A stretch of 64,000 bases of DNA from an uncultured Sulfitobacter sp. (GTDB lineage: Bacteria; Pseudomonadota; Alphaproteobacteria; Rhodobacterales; Rhodobacteraceae): positions 1 to 64,000 of the forward strand of contig CANMZB010000002.1 of assembly GCA_947502265.1 (NCBI GenBank), read 5' to 3'. Positions 1 through 9,959 of this stretch are shown one piece after another (the stretch's first letter is position 1; the number at the start of each line of letters is the position of its first letter). A program made the position numbers and the translations under genes. The notes below the pieces were generated by a model, which was given only the letters and a program-made list of their open reading frames with translations, ran no database searches and was not told where the DNA came from.

Positions 1-164
1 TAATTGCACACATTCGACGCGTCACCCGCCATCTCGCAAGACTCTGAAAAAGTGCGGTTAGTTTCGAATCAGACTCTTACGATTGGGACGATCTGCGCGA
101 TCTGCTCAAACCGCGCTTTCCTGACTTCCCCCGCTTTGACGATGCCCGCGCAGAGGGGCGGACA

Positions 165-1409
165 GTGATCCGCGAGCGACATGACACAACGGCACGAGGA
201 ACGGAGATTCATATTGACCGGCGCGCCGGAAAAATGCGCGTGTGCTTCAAGACCCGTAAGGGGAATCTTGGCGATCTTGCAAGAACAGTGCAGGCAGATA
301 CCGAAGAACTGGAAACCCTGCGCCAGATGAGCCGCAACTTGCCCCTTCCGGTCTGGAAAACCGACCTTTCGGATCACGTTCTCTGGACAAACGATGCTTA
401 TCAGACCCTGAGCGCCCGACAAAAAGGGGCATCAACAGATGTTTCTATGCCGCTGTTCGACCCCACTCAGGGCAAGCAGACAAGGACAGGACAGCGCATC
501 GGCATCAAAGTCAGCGATAGCCCGACCCCGGAATGGTACAAAGTGAGCCGCCATGCCGTGCCGGACGGGGCAATTTATCACGCAACCTCGCTTGCGGCAG
601 TGATTACCGCAGAAGAGGCCCAGCGCGCTTTTGTCCAAACCCTCGCCAAGACTTTTGCGCATCTGCCCATCGGTCTCGCGATATTCGACAGGAACCGGCA
701 ACTTGCCCTTTTCAATCCTGCATTGATTGATCTGACCGGCCTGCCCGTTGCATTTCTAAGCCCACAGCCGACGATTGATACATTTTTCGACCGGCTGCGT
801 GAAAACCGCCGGATGCCGGAGCCAAAGAATTATCGCTCGTGGCGACAGCGTATGGCCGACCTAGTCAGCAAAGCGGAGGAAGGCAGCTTTGAAGAAACAT
901 GGTCTCTGGAAAGCGGGCAGACCTACCGCATCAAAGGGCGGCCCCACCCCGACGGGGCCATTGCGTTTCTCATCGAAGATATCAGCGCCGAAGTATCGCT
1001 GACCCGCAATTTTCGTGCTGAAATGGAATTGAGCCAAAGCCTGCTCGACACTTTCACCGACGGGATCGCCGTTTTCTCGCAATCGGGGTCGCTTACCTTC
1101 TCGAACAGGGAATACGATCAGATGTGGGGCCTCAGGCCTGACAGCAGTTTTGCCGAGATGACGATCACCGACGCGATCAACGTCTGGAAACAGCAATCAG
1201 AGCCTAACCCGATGTGGCCCGACCTACAGGATTGCGTACTCAACGTAGGAGAGCGCATCGCCTGGGATATGCCCGTGTGTCTCAAAGGGAAGATGCCGAT
1301 GACCTGCCGGATCGAGCCGATTGTGTCTGGTGCCACGATGGTGCGCTTTTCGAAACTGCGCGCCACGTTACCCCTGTCGCGGACAAATATAAAGCTGGGC
1401 GAAGAGTAG
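165..1409 (+). CDS. PAS-domain sensor-like protein, 5' end unresolved
   Basis: The open part encodes 414 residues with two PAS-like regions: one near residues 150-260, with the stretch KTFAHLPIGLAIFDRNRQLA, and one near 290-400, with LLDTFTDGIAVFSQSGSLTF. It resembles a family common in Rhodobacterales that lies just upstream of tsaE and usually has an N-terminal membrane segment plus extra PAS sequence. No histidine-kinase catalytic motifs are visible. The GTG chosen follows an AGAGGGG Shine-Dalgarno-like stretch, but protein-like sequence continues upstream in the same frame (YDWDDLRDLLKPRFPDFP) to a TGA at 45-47. A different frame at 4-56 reads HTFDASPAIS, resembling the missing upstream part. 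The gene may therefore be frameshifted or truncated. Function is not known; a sensory or regulatory role is inferred from the PAS folds. Confidence 0.6.
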   Translation: MIRERHDTTARGTEIHIDRRAGKMRVCFKTRKGNLGDLARTVQADTEELETLRQMSRNLPLPVWKTDLSDHVLWTNDAYQTLSARQKGASTDVSMPLFDPTQGKQTRTGQRIGIKVSDSPTPEWYKVSRHAVPDGAIYHATSLAAVITAEEAQRAFVQTLAKTFAHLPIGLAIFDRNRQLALFNPALIDLTGLPVAFLSPQPTIDTFFDRLRENRRMPEPKNYRSWRQRMADLVSKAEEGSFEETWSLESGQTYRIKGRPHPDGAIAFLIEDISAEVSLTRNFRAEMELSQSLLDTFTDGIAVFSQSGSLTFSNREYDQMWGLRPDSSFAEMTITDAINVWKQQSEPNPMWPDLQDCVLNVGERIAWDMPVCLKGKMPMTCRIEPIVSGATMVRFSKLRATLPLSRTNIKLGEE

Positions 1410-1448
1410 CCTCTTTCGTCCCCTGACCGCGCGGCGTAGTTTACGGGC

Positions 1449-1922
1449 ATGTCCCGAATGAAGCGTTCTTTCCAAATTTCCACCGCCGGTCAAACCGGCC
1501 ACCTCGCCCGTGCGCTCGCGCCGCGTCTGGTGATGGGCGATACCATCTTGCTGACCGGCGATGTCGGCGCAGGCAAGACGCATTTCGCCCGCGCATTGAT
1601 CCAGTCCCTGCTGGAAACCCCCGAAGACGTCCCCTCCCCCACGTTCACATTGGTGCAAGTTTACGATGGTGCGCAGTGCGAGATCTGGCACGCCGATCTT
1701 TACCGGCTTGGCGATCCGTCCGAAGTGGATGAACTCGGGCTGATCGACGCCTTCGATGATGCGATCTGTCTGATCGAATGGCCCGATCGTCTGGCCGGTC
1801 TGCGTCCGGCAGAGGCGCTGGACATCACCCTTGAGGCAACCGATGCTGAGACCGGACGCAACCTGACCGCGACATGGTCCGATCCCAAATGGGACGCAAA
1901 ACTGGCAGAGTGGAACCTATGA
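1449..1922 (+). CDS. tsaE: tRNA threonylcarbamoyladenosine biosynthesis ATPase TsaE
   Basis: A 157-residue P-loop ATPase of the TsaE (YjeE) family, which works with TsaB and TsaD to make t6A at position 37 of tRNAs that read ANN codons. The Walker A motif GDVGAGKT lies near residues 37-44. SPTFTLVQVY and the HADLYRLGDPSEVDELGL segment are family hallmarks, followed by CLIEWPDR. Length is typical. A second ATG nine bases downstream would give an almost identical protein. The stop overlaps the next start as ATGA, which suggests translational coupling to the sugar kinase gene. The same pairing of tsaE with amgK and murU is common in alphaproteobacteria. Confidence 0.95.
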   Translation: MSRMKRSFQISTAGQTGHLARALAPRLVMGDTILLTGDVGAGKTHFARALIQSLLETPEDVPSPTFTLVQVYDGAQCEIWHADLYRLGDPSEVDELGLIDAFDDAICLIEWPDRLAGLRPAEALDITLEATDAETGRNLTATWSDPKWDAKLAEWNL

Positions 1923-2929
1923 CCGATCGCGCACATCTACTGACCGATTTCATCGAAAACGCCGGTTGGGGCGATGCCCGGCGTCTGACGATTGCGGGCG
2001 ATGCGTCCAACCGCCGCTACGAGCGGCTGACCAAGCCCGATGAAAGCACCGTGATCCTGATGGATGCGCCGCCGGAAAAGGAAGAGGACGTGCGCCCGTT
2101 CATCCGTATTGCGGAGCATCTGCAAGCCATTGGGTTAAGCGCACCGCAGATCCTGCACCGCGACGAAACGCACGGTATTTTGTTAATTGAAGACTTGGGC
2201 GATGATCTTTTCAAGCGCGTAATTGCCCGCGATCCGGCGCTTGAAACCCCGCTATACGAGGCCTCTGTTGATGTGCTTGGCGTGCTACACACGGCACCGC
2301 CTCCAGCGTTACAACCCTATGGCACGCAGCTTATGACCGTCTACGCCGCGTTGTCCTATGACTGGTATCTCTACGGGCTGACCGGCGAACGGGACACCGA
2401 TGCGCAGGCACAGTTCGGAATACTCATGTCTGATCTGCTGGCCCCTTTGGCCGATACCCGCCAGGTATTGGTACAGCGCGATTACCACGCGGAAAACCTG
2501 CTTTGGCTGCCCGACCGGTCCGGCGCTGCGCGCGTGGGGCTGTTGGATTTTCAGGACGCGATGCTGGGGCATCCGGCCTATGATCTTGTTTCGATCCTGC
2601 AAGACGCGCGCCGCGATGTGCCGCACGCCATCGAGGACGCCATGATCATCCGCTATCTTGCGCAGAACCCGCATGACGAAGCGGCCTTTCGCGCGGCCTA
2701 TGCCATTCTTGGCGTTCAGCGGAATTTGCGCATCATCGGAGCCTTCGCACGCCTGTGCCTGAAAGCAGGCAAGCCGCGTTACATTGACCTGATCCCGCGC
2801 GTCTGGGAGTTTGTCGAACGCAACCTTGCCCACCCTGCCCTCACGCCGGTCGCGGGCCACATCCGCGCAACGCTGCCCGCGCCCACGCCCGAGATCCTTG
2901 CACAACTCAAATCCCAATGCCCGACATGA
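1919..2929 (+). CDS. amgK: N-acetylmuramate/N-acetylglucosamine anomeric kinase AmgK
   Basis: A 336-residue aminoglycoside-phosphotransferase-fold kinase. The small-molecule kinase core is seen in VQRDYHAENLLWLP (catalytic HxxN loop, near residues 190-200) and GLLDFQDAMLGHPAYDL (metal-binding DFQD). In Pseudomonas, AmgK phosphorylates the anomeric carbon of N-acetylmuramic acid, and MurU then makes UDP-MurNAc, bypassing de novo (fosfomycin-sensitive) synthesis during peptidoglycan recycling. The immediately following nucleotidyltransferase supports this over a generic APH assignment. The ATG overlapping the tsaE stop is preferred to an earlier in-frame start because it gives the usual length and coupling. 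Confidence 0.85.
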   Translation: MTDRAHLLTDFIENAGWGDARRLTIAGDASNRRYERLTKPDESTVILMDAPPEKEEDVRPFIRIAEHLQAIGLSAPQILHRDETHGILLIEDLGDDLFKRVIARDPALETPLYEASVDVLGVLHTAPPPALQPYGTQLMTVYAALSYDWYLYGLTGERDTDAQAQFGILMSDLLAPLADTRQVLVQRDYHAENLLWLPDRSGAARVGLLDFQDAMLGHPAYDLVSILQDARRDVPHAIEDAMIIRYLAQNPHDEAAFRAAYAILGVQRNLRIIGAFARLCLKAGKPRYIDLIPRVWEFVERNLAHPALTPVAGHIRATLPAPTPEILAQLKSQCPT

Positions 2930-3603
2930 GCTTTCCTGTCATGCTTTTCGCGGCAGGGTTTGGCACGCGGATGCAGCATCTGACGGCGAACCGGCCCAAG
3001 CCGATGATAAAGGTTGCAGGCCGTCCGCTGATTGACCACGCGCTGGATCTGGCCAAACAGATTGACCCACCCGTGATTGTGGCAAACCTGCATTACCTCC
3101 CCGAAACGCTTGAAACCCACCTTGCGCCGCATGGCGTCAGGACAATACGCGAGGCGCCCGAAATACTTGAGACCGGCGGCGGTTTACGCAATGCGCTGCC
3201 GCTTCTCGGCAATGGGGCGGTGATCACCATGAACACCGATGCGATCTGGCAAGGGCCGAATCCGCTGGCGCTTTTGTGTGCGGCATGGGCGCCCGAACGG
3301 ATGGATGCGCTGTTGATGGGGGTGCCTGTGGAACGCGCACAAGAGCATGTCGGTGCGGGTGATTTCACACTACAACCGGACGGGCAATTGCGCCGTGGTC
3401 CGGGCGTTGTTTACGGGGGTGTGCAGATCATGAAAACGGAACTTTTACACGAGATAAAGGCACCCGCCTTCTCGCTTAATTTGGTCTGGAACAGGATGCT
3501 TGAGAGCGGACGCCTGCATGGCCTGTGCTACCCCGGACGCTGGTGCGATGTGGGCCATCCCGCCGGTATCGCAACCGCCGAAACATTGATCCGCCATGTT
3601 TGA
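2926..3603 (+). CDS. murU: N-acetylmuramate-1-phosphate uridylyltransferase MurU
   Basis: A 225-residue sugar-1-phosphate nucleotidyltransferase. The N-terminal motif AAGFGTRMQHLTANRPKPMI, then KVAGRPLIDHAL, is the nucleotide-binding signature of this superfamily. MNTDAIW supplies the metal-binding aspartate and WCDVGHPAG closes the protein as in MurU. It should convert MurNAc-1-phosphate and UTP to UDP-MurNAc in cytoplasmic wall recycling, using the product of the upstream kinase. I chose the ATG that overlaps the amgK stop (ATGA). Another ATG nine bases upstream is possible. The end overlaps addB by eight bases. Confidence 0.85.
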   Translation: MSFPVMLFAAGFGTRMQHLTANRPKPMIKVAGRPLIDHALDLAKQIDPPVIVANLHYLPETLETHLAPHGVRTIREAPEILETGGGLRNALPLLGNGAVITMNTDAIWQGPNPLALLCAAWAPERMDALLMGVPVERAQEHVGAGDFTLQPDGQLRRGPGVVYGGVQIMKTELLHEIKAPAFSLNLVWNRMLESGRLHGLCYPGRWCDVGHPAGIATAETLIRHV

Positions 3604-6544
3604 ACCCCAAGATTCCCCCCGCGTATTCGGCCTTCCCTCGGGCGTTGATTTTCCGCAGGCACTGGCGGACGGACTGTTGCACCGGATGGCTGGGCAACCA
3701 CCCGAAGCGTTGGCCCGCGTTGATTTGATCGTAAACACCGAACGCATGGCCCGCCGCCTGCGCACGATATTCGAAGCCGGTCCGGCGATGCTTTTGCCGC
3801 GCATCCGGCTGGTGACCGGCCTTGCCACGTTGGCCCCCGGCATCATCATTCCCGAAGGTGCACCCGCGTTGCGGCGGCGGCTTGAGCTGATCGGGCTGAT
3901 CGCCGGATTGCTGGACCGTTCGCCCGATCTGGCATCGCGCGCGTCGCTTTATGATCTGGCCGACAGCCTTGCCGCGCTGATCGACGAAATGCAGGGCGAA
4001 GGGGTGTCGCCCGACGCCATTGCCGCGCTCGACGTGACGGATCAATCGGGGCATTGGGAACGGGCCAAACAGTTTCTGGGGATTGTGCAGCTTTATCTGA
4101 AGCAGACCGAAGCGGAACCCGACAAGGAAGCCCGACAGCGCACATTTGTCAGCGCGATTGCGGCGCTTTGGGCCGCAAACCCCCCGCAAAACCCCGTGAT
4201 CCTCGCAGGTTCCACCGGATCGCGCGGCACCACGATGAAACTGATGGAAGCGGTTTCGCGTTTGCCGCAAGGGGCGTTGATCCTGCCGGGGTTCGATTTT
4301 GATCTGCCAAGCGATGTCTGGGCCGCGCTTGATGATCCGCTGATTTCCGAAGATCACCCGCAGTACCGGTTTTTCCGTCTGATGGGGGCGTTGGGTCAAT
4401 CCCCCAATACCGTGCATCTCTGGCAAGACTGCGCGCCACCCTCGCCCGCGCGCAACAAATTGATATCGCTATCGCTGCGTCCCGCGCCGGTGACGGATGC
4501 ATGGCGCGTCGAGGGGCCGCGGCTTGAGAACCTCGAAGAGGCGACAGAGGATCTGACATTGGTCTTGGCGGAAACACCGCGCACCGAAGCTTTGGCGATC
4601 GCGCTGCGTCTGCGTCACGCCGCAGAGACGGGCCAAACCGCCGCGCTTATCACACCCGACAGGATGCTGAGCCGCCGTGTGACGTCGGCATTGAGCCGTT
4701 GGAATATCCTGCCTGATGACAGCGCAGGCACGCCGCTGCACCTTTCACCGCCGGGGCGTTTTCTGCGCCATGTTGCGGCGCTTTTGCCGCGACGACTGGA
4801 TGCCGGGGCGTTGCTGACCCTGCTTAAGCATCCGCTGACCCACAGCGGTGCAGACCGCAATTTGCACCAGCTTGACACCCAGCGCGCAGAAGCCGCGATG
4901 CGCAAGGAGGGGATGCCGTACCCCACGCCGGACGCGTTTATTGCGCTGTGTCACGCCGCCGCGCCGGACGACGAAGGGATGGCGCGTTGGGCCAAATGGA
5001 TCGCCCAAACGGTGATGGAGCGGCACGACAGCGCGTCGCGCCCGCTGGCCCATTGGGTGCAGCTGCACCTCACCATCGCGCAAGCATTGGCTGCAGGACC
5101 GGACGGCAACGAAAAGCATGAGCTATGGCAGCAAAACGCTGGCCAGAAGGCCCGATCCGTTATGCAGGAGCTTGAGAACGAGGCAGAGTTCGGCACGGCG
5201 CTCACCGCCACCGATTACGCCGATCTGGTTGGTGCGCTTTTGGCGGATGGCGAGGTGCGCGACCGCGATGCCCCGCACCCCGACATCATGATTTGGGGCA
5301 CGCTTGAGGCGCGGGTGCAGGGAGCCGATCTGGTTATCCTTGGCGGGCTAAACGACGGCACATGGCCCGAAGCGCCCGCACCTGATCCATGGCTCAACCG
5401 CAAGATGCGCAATGATGCGGGGCTGTTGCTGCCGGAACGGCGTGTGGGGCTGGCCGCGCACGATTACCAACAGGCGGTTTGTGCGCGCGAAGTCTGGATC
5501 ACCCGCGCCATCCGCTCGGAGGATGCAGAGACGGTGCCGTCGCGCTGGATCAACCGCTTGGGCAACTTGATGAACGGGCTGCCAAAACAAGGTGGCGCGG
5601 CCGCGTGGCAGGCGATGATTGGGCGGGGCGAATATTGGCTGGGGCAGGCCCGCGCGTTGGAAACGGTTGAACGGACAACGGGTGCGCCGCGCCCCTCGCC
5701 GCGCCCGCCAGTGCCCGCACGTCCACGGCAGCTGTCGGTAACAGAAATCAAAACGCTTATCCGCGATCCTTATGCGATTTACGCCAAACACAGCCTGCGC
5801 CTGCGCCCGCTGCCCCCCCTTGTGCCATCGCCGGACGCACTGTTGCGCGGGACTGCCGTGCATCTGGTTGTCGAAGATTTTGTCAAAATGGCGGTTGCTA
5901 ATCCCGAGGCGAATACAGTTGAGAATCTGATGGATGTGGCGCACGATGTGCTTGTTGATCTTGTTCCGTGGCCCGCCGCGCGGATCATGTGGATGGCGCG
6001 GATCGCGCGCATCGCCAAATGGTTTGTCGAGAGCGAGCAAACCCGCCTTTCCCTTGCCACGCCTATCGCGTTCGAGGATCACGCCAAGGGACGGCTGGAA
6101 CTGAAAGAACCCGATTTTACGCTTGTGTGCAAGGCGGACAGAATCGACCGCTCCACCGACGGTGCAATCCAGATCTATGATTATAAAACCGGCAAGCCCC
6201 CCAGCGAAAAGCAGCAACGTCTTTTCGACAAACAATTGCTGATCGAGGCCGCGATGGCGCAGGAAGGTGCGTTTGAGAACATAGGCCCTGCGAATGTCTC
6301 GCGTGCGGCGTTTATCGGGCTGGGCAACGATCCGGTTGAAGAGGCGGCACCGCTGGACGACGAACCGCCGGGTGAGGTGTTGGCAAATCTGCGGGCATTG
6401 ATCGAAAAATACCTCGATCCCGGCCAAGGCTTCACATCACGGCGGATGATGGAACAGGACAAGTTTGCGGGCAACTACGATCACCTCGCCCGTTATGGCG
6501 AATGGGACGATTCAGACCCCGCCACACCCGAGGACGTGACATGA
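3596..6544 (+). CDS. addB: Double-strand break repair protein AddB
   Basis: A 982-residue AddB subunit of the alphaproteobacterial AddAB helicase-nuclease, which resects double-strand breaks for RecA loading. The N-terminal half is the inactivated helicase-like part. The C-terminal RecB-family nuclease domain carries LRGTAVHLVVEDF, a metal-site aspartate segment, and IYDYKTGKPP near residue 861, the PD-(D/E)xK catalytic lysine region. I do not see the four-cysteine iron-sulfur arrangement of Firmicute AddB, as expected for the alpha-type protein. It overlaps murU at the 5' end and addA at the 3' end (ATGA), so the two subunits are probably translated together. Confidence 0.95.
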   Translation: MFEPQDSPRVFGLPSGVDFPQALADGLLHRMAGQPPEALARVDLIVNTERMARRLRTIFEAGPAMLLPRIRLVTGLATLAPGIIIPEGAPALRRRLELIGLIAGLLDRSPDLASRASLYDLADSLAALIDEMQGEGVSPDAIAALDVTDQSGHWERAKQFLGIVQLYLKQTEAEPDKEARQRTFVSAIAALWAANPPQNPVILAGSTGSRGTTMKLMEAVSRLPQGALILPGFDFDLPSDVWAALDDPLISEDHPQYRFFRLMGALGQSPNTVHLWQDCAPPSPARNKLISLSLRPAPVTDAWRVEGPRLENLEEATEDLTLVLAETPRTEALAIALRLRHAAETGQTAALITPDRMLSRRVTSALSRWNILPDDSAGTPLHLSPPGRFLRHVAALLPRRLDAGALLTLLKHPLTHSGADRNLHQLDTQRAEAAMRKEGMPYPTPDAFIALCHAAAPDDEGMARWAKWIAQTVMERHDSASRPLAHWVQLHLTIAQALAAGPDGNEKHELWQQNAGQKARSVMQELENEAEFGTALTATDYADLVGALLADGEVRDRDAPHPDIMIWGTLEARVQGADLVILGGLNDGTWPEAPAPDPWLNRKMRNDAGLLLPERRVGLAAHDYQQAVCAREVWITRAIRSEDAETVPSRWINRLGNLMNGLPKQGGAAAWQAMIGRGEYWLGQARALETVERTTGAPRPSPRPPVPARPRQLSVTEIKTLIRDPYAIYAKHSLRLRPLPPLVPSPDALLRGTAVHLVVEDFVKMAVANPEANTVENLMDVAHDVLVDLVPWPAARIMWMARIARIAKWFVESEQTRLSLATPIAFEDHAKGRLELKEPDFTLVCKADRIDRSTDGAIQIYDYKTGKPPSEKQQRLFDKQLLIEAAMAQEGAFENIGPANVSRAAFIGLGNDPVEEAAPLDDEPPGEVLANLRALIEKYLDPGQGFTSRRMMEQDKFAGNYDHLARYGEWDDSDPATPEDVT

Positions 6545-9500
6545 ACGATCTGCCGCAATGGAACGACGCCACCCGCGCACAGATCACTGCCGCGCGGCCT
6601 GATATTTCCACTTGGCTCAGCGCGAATGCGGGCTCGGGCAAGACCCGCGTTCTGACGGATCGCGTGGCGCGGCTTTTGCTTACGGGCGTGGAGCCGCAGC
6701 ACATTTTGTGCCTGACCTATACCAAAGCTGCGGCTTCCGAGATGCAGAACCGTTTGTTCAAACGCTTGGGCGAATGGGCGATGATGGAAGACGACGCCCT
6801 GCGCGCCGGTTTGCGCGATCTTGGCGTATTGCACGATGTCGCGGCGGACGAGTTGAAGCGCGCGCGCACGCTGTTCGCGCAGGCGATTGAAACGCCGGGT
6901 GGTTTGAAAATCCAGACGATCCACTCGTTCTGTGCGGCCCTTTTGCGCCGCTTCCCGTTGGAGGCGCGTGTCAGCCCGCAGTTCAAAGAGATCGAGGACC
7001 GCGCCGCGGAATTGTTGCGCGCGGAAATTCTGGACACGATGGCCGAAGGACCGGAAGAGACGTTGGTTGCCGATCTCGCGCGTCATTACACCGGCGAGGA
7101 TTTCGGCTCTCTCACCCAATCCATCACCGGACAGCGCGAATTGTTTACCGATGCCGCGCATGCGGGCGATCTTAACGCGGTCTTTGGTCTGCCTACGGGT
7201 TTTGATGTGAACGACCTGCCGCGCGACGTGATGGATGTGGCCGTTGCCCGGTGGATGCCCGACGCGATTGGCGTCTTTGCCGTACAAAAAGCGGTGACCA
7301 TGACGCGGCTTGCAGACGGGCTGCGTGTTATCGACTTCAACAATCCTACGTTGGCCGATCTGGAAAAGCTCAAGGCGCTGTTGCTGACGCAAAAGATGGA
7401 ACTGCGCAAAAGCTTTCCGACCAAAGATGCCAAGGCAGAGCTTGGCCCTATGTTGAGTCCGTTCGAGGATTTGGCCCAGCGCACTTTCGAAGCGCATGAC
7501 CTGCAAATGTGCGCACGCAACGTGGCGCGAACGGGTGCGCTGCACCGTTTTGCCACGCGGTTTATCGCCCTTTACGAGGCCGAGAAGCAAAAGCGCGGCT
7601 GGCTTGATTTCGATGATCTGATCTTGCGCGCGCGTGCCTTGCTGAATGATCCCAAAGTGGCCGCATGGGTGCTGTACCGGATTGATGGCGGGATTGATCA
7701 CATTCTGGTGGACGAGGCACAGGACACCTCGCCGCGCCAATGGGATGTGATTGAAAAGCTGACCGACGAGTTTTCCAGCGGCGCAGGCGCGCGCGAAGTC
7801 GAGGACCGGACGCTGTTCGTTGTCGGTGACAAAAAGCAGTCTATCTATTCGTTTCAGGGTGCCGATCCGCGCGAATTTGATCTCAAACGTGAGAGTTTCC
7901 GTGAAAAGCTTGAAGGTGCTCAACTGAAGTTCCAGAATCAGAGCCTTGATTACTCGTTCCGCTCTTCGGCGGCGATCCTTGGCACGGTTGACCAGACCTT
8001 TAACACCGATCCAGAACCGCGCATGGACGAACGGCTTAACCACCTGCCGTTCAAGGAAATGCTGCCGGGGCGTGTTGATCTTTGGCCGCTGGTCGAGCCG
8101 AACAAGGACGATAAAGAGGAACCTGATTGGACCGATCCGGTAGATCGCAAAAGTGCGCAGCACCACACCGTGATCCTTGCCGACCAGATCGCTGCGCAGA
8201 TCAAGTATCTTATTGATGGAGAGCACTTTATCCCCGACGAAGGGCCGGGACGAAGCACCATCCGCCGCCGTATCCGTGCCGGTGATTTTCTGATCCTCGT
8301 GCAGGGGCGCACCGGCCTGTTTTCCGAAATCATCCGCGCCTGCAAGGCGGCGGCGCTGCCCATCGCGGGTGCGGACCGTTTGAAAGTCGGGGCCGAATTG
8401 GCCGTGCGCGATATTGGAGCGCTCTTGTCCTTTCTCGCCACGCCCGACGACAGCCTGTCGTTGGCTATTGCGCTGCGCTCTCCGTTATTTGGCTGGGACG
8501 AACAGGCGCTGTTTACGCTGGCGCACGAAAGGACCGAAAAGCAGCTGTGGCAATCGCTGCGCAGTCAGACAGAGCGGTATCCGGAAACCCTGACAATGCT
8601 GCGTGATCTGCGCGGCCAGATCGACTTTCTGCGCCCTTACGACCTGATTGAACGGATTTTGACCCGTCACGAAGGCCGCCGTCATCTTCTTGCGCGGCTC
8701 GGTGCAGAGGCGGAAGACGGCATTGACGCGCTTCTGGCACAGGCGCTTGCTTATGAGCAGACCTCAATCCCCAGTCTGACCGGGTTTCTGGAATGGATGC
8801 AGGCCGACGATCTGGAAATCAAACGCCAGATCGACAGCGCATCGGATCAAATCAGGGTGATGTCGGTCCACGGAGCCAAAGGGCTGGAAGCGCCCATCGT
8901 GATCCTGCCTGATACGGGCCTGCGCGCCGAAAGGGTGCGTGACGATATCATCACGCTGGATGGTGTGCCGATCTGGAAGCCCAACGCGGCGGACGCGCCC
9001 GCGATGGTCACAGCCCGTCTCGAAGAGTTGAAGACGGCGCAAGCACAAGAACGCCTGCGGCTTCTTTATGTGGCGATGACACGTGCGGAAAAATGGCTGA
9101 TTGTTGCTGCGGCGGGGAAACTTTCGGCACAGCAGACGGATTGGTATCAAATGATCGAAGGGGCGATGGGGCATCTGAACGCTGTCCCGTTTGTAGATGG
9201 TCCTGCCAGCGGCCTGCGCCATCAAGCCCATGATTGGGACGCGCCGGAGATCCACGATATTCCACGTCAAACCCTCAAAACACACATATTAGACACTGTT
9301 TTCGAACATCCGGCCCCTGCCCCGTCACCCCGCCATGAAACCCTTACGCCCTCGAAGATGGAGGGTGCCAAGGCGCTGGCCGGTGAGGCGGGGCTGGATG
9401 AGGAAGAGGCCAAGGCCTACGGCTCTCTTGTCCATCTTCTGCTCGAACATCTTGCAGCGCTTGATCCGTCCGAACACACCGCCGCCGCGGAGCAGCTTAC

Positions 9501-9924
9501 CCGAAGCGCCGATCCGATCCGTGCAACCCAAGCGGTTGCCGAGGCGCAAGCGGTCTTGAGCAATGCGGCGCTTGCTCCGGTCTTTGCGCCAGATGCGCTG
9601 GCCGAAGTTGCCGTGACCGCCGCGCTGGGAGCGCAGCGGCTTTATGGCATTATCGACAGGTTGATCGTTACACCCGACCGCATCCTTGCCGTTGATTTCA
9701 AGACCAACCGCACTGTCCCCGATACCGCAGATGCATGCCCCGAAGGTCTTTTGCGTCAGATGGGTGCCTATGCGCATGCTCTTGGTGCCATTTATCCGGA
9801 CCGCAAAATTGAAACCGCAATTCTGTGGACGCGCACAGGCACGTTGATGATGCTGCCCGATGAAACGATCACATCTGCGCTTGAACGCGCGGGTTACCTT
9901 GACGCAGGCGCTTTGCATTCATAG
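6541..9924 (+). CDS. addA: Double-strand break repair helicase-nuclease AddA
   Basis: A 1127-residue UvrD/Rep-type SF1 helicase fused to a C-terminal nuclease. Helicase motifs in order: Walker A ANAGSGKTRVLTDRVARLL near residue 30, TYTKAAASEM, Walker B VDEAQDTSPRQWDVI near 395, VVGDKKQSIYSFQGADP, MSVHGAKGLEAPIVILPDTG near 775 and LLYVAMTRAEKWL near 840. The nuclease motif ILAVDFKTNRTVPDT is near residue 1050. Together with AddB it processes DNA ends. The ATG overlapping the addB stop is preferred to an upstream in-frame start that would add 13 residues inside addB. A thioredoxin gene follows after 35 bases with its own ribosome site. Confidence 0.96.
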   Translation: MNDLPQWNDATRAQITAARPDISTWLSANAGSGKTRVLTDRVARLLLTGVEPQHILCLTYTKAAASEMQNRLFKRLGEWAMMEDDALRAGLRDLGVLHDVAADELKRARTLFAQAIETPGGLKIQTIHSFCAALLRRFPLEARVSPQFKEIEDRAAELLRAEILDTMAEGPEETLVADLARHYTGEDFGSLTQSITGQRELFTDAAHAGDLNAVFGLPTGFDVNDLPRDVMDVAVARWMPDAIGVFAVQKAVTMTRLADGLRVIDFNNPTLADLEKLKALLLTQKMELRKSFPTKDAKAELGPMLSPFEDLAQRTFEAHDLQMCARNVARTGALHRFATRFIALYEAEKQKRGWLDFDDLILRARALLNDPKVAAWVLYRIDGGIDHILVDEAQDTSPRQWDVIEKLTDEFSSGAGAREVEDRTLFVVGDKKQSIYSFQGADPREFDLKRESFREKLEGAQLKFQNQSLDYSFRSSAAILGTVDQTFNTDPEPRMDERLNHLPFKEMLPGRVDLWPLVEPNKDDKEEPDWTDPVDRKSAQHHTVILADQIAAQIKYLIDGEHFIPDEGPGRSTIRRRIRAGDFLILVQGRTGLFSEIIRACKAAALPIAGADRLKVGAELAVRDIGALLSFLATPDDSLSLAIALRSPLFGWDEQALFTLAHERTEKQLWQSLRSQTERYPETLTMLRDLRGQIDFLRPYDLIERILTRHEGRRHLLARLGAEAEDGIDALLAQALAYEQTSIPSLTGFLEWMQADDLEIKRQIDSASDQIRVMSVHGAKGLEAPIVILPDTGLRAERVRDDIITLDGVPIWKPNAADAPAMVTARLEELKTAQAQERLRLLYVAMTRAEKWLIVAAAGKLSAQQTDWYQMIEGAMGHLNAVPFVDGPASGLRHQAHDWDAPEIHDIPRQTLKTHILDTVFEHPAPAPSPRHETLTPSKMEGAKALAGEAGLDEEEAKAYGSLVHLLLEHLAALDPSEHTAAAEQLTRSADPIRATQAVAEAQAVLSNAALAPVFAPDALAEVAVTAALGAQRLYGIIDRLIVTPDRILAVDFKTNRTVPDTADACPEGLLRQMGAYAHALGAIYPDRKIETAILWTRTGTLMMLPDETITSALERAGYLDAGALHS

Positions 9925-9959
9925 GTATCACTTAACACAGACCCCTTCAGGAGAATATC

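Noticed and set aside
6493-8226. A 577-residue open frame on the - strand
   Set aside because: Antisense to addA, which has all its helicase motifs; composition typical of a shadow frame.
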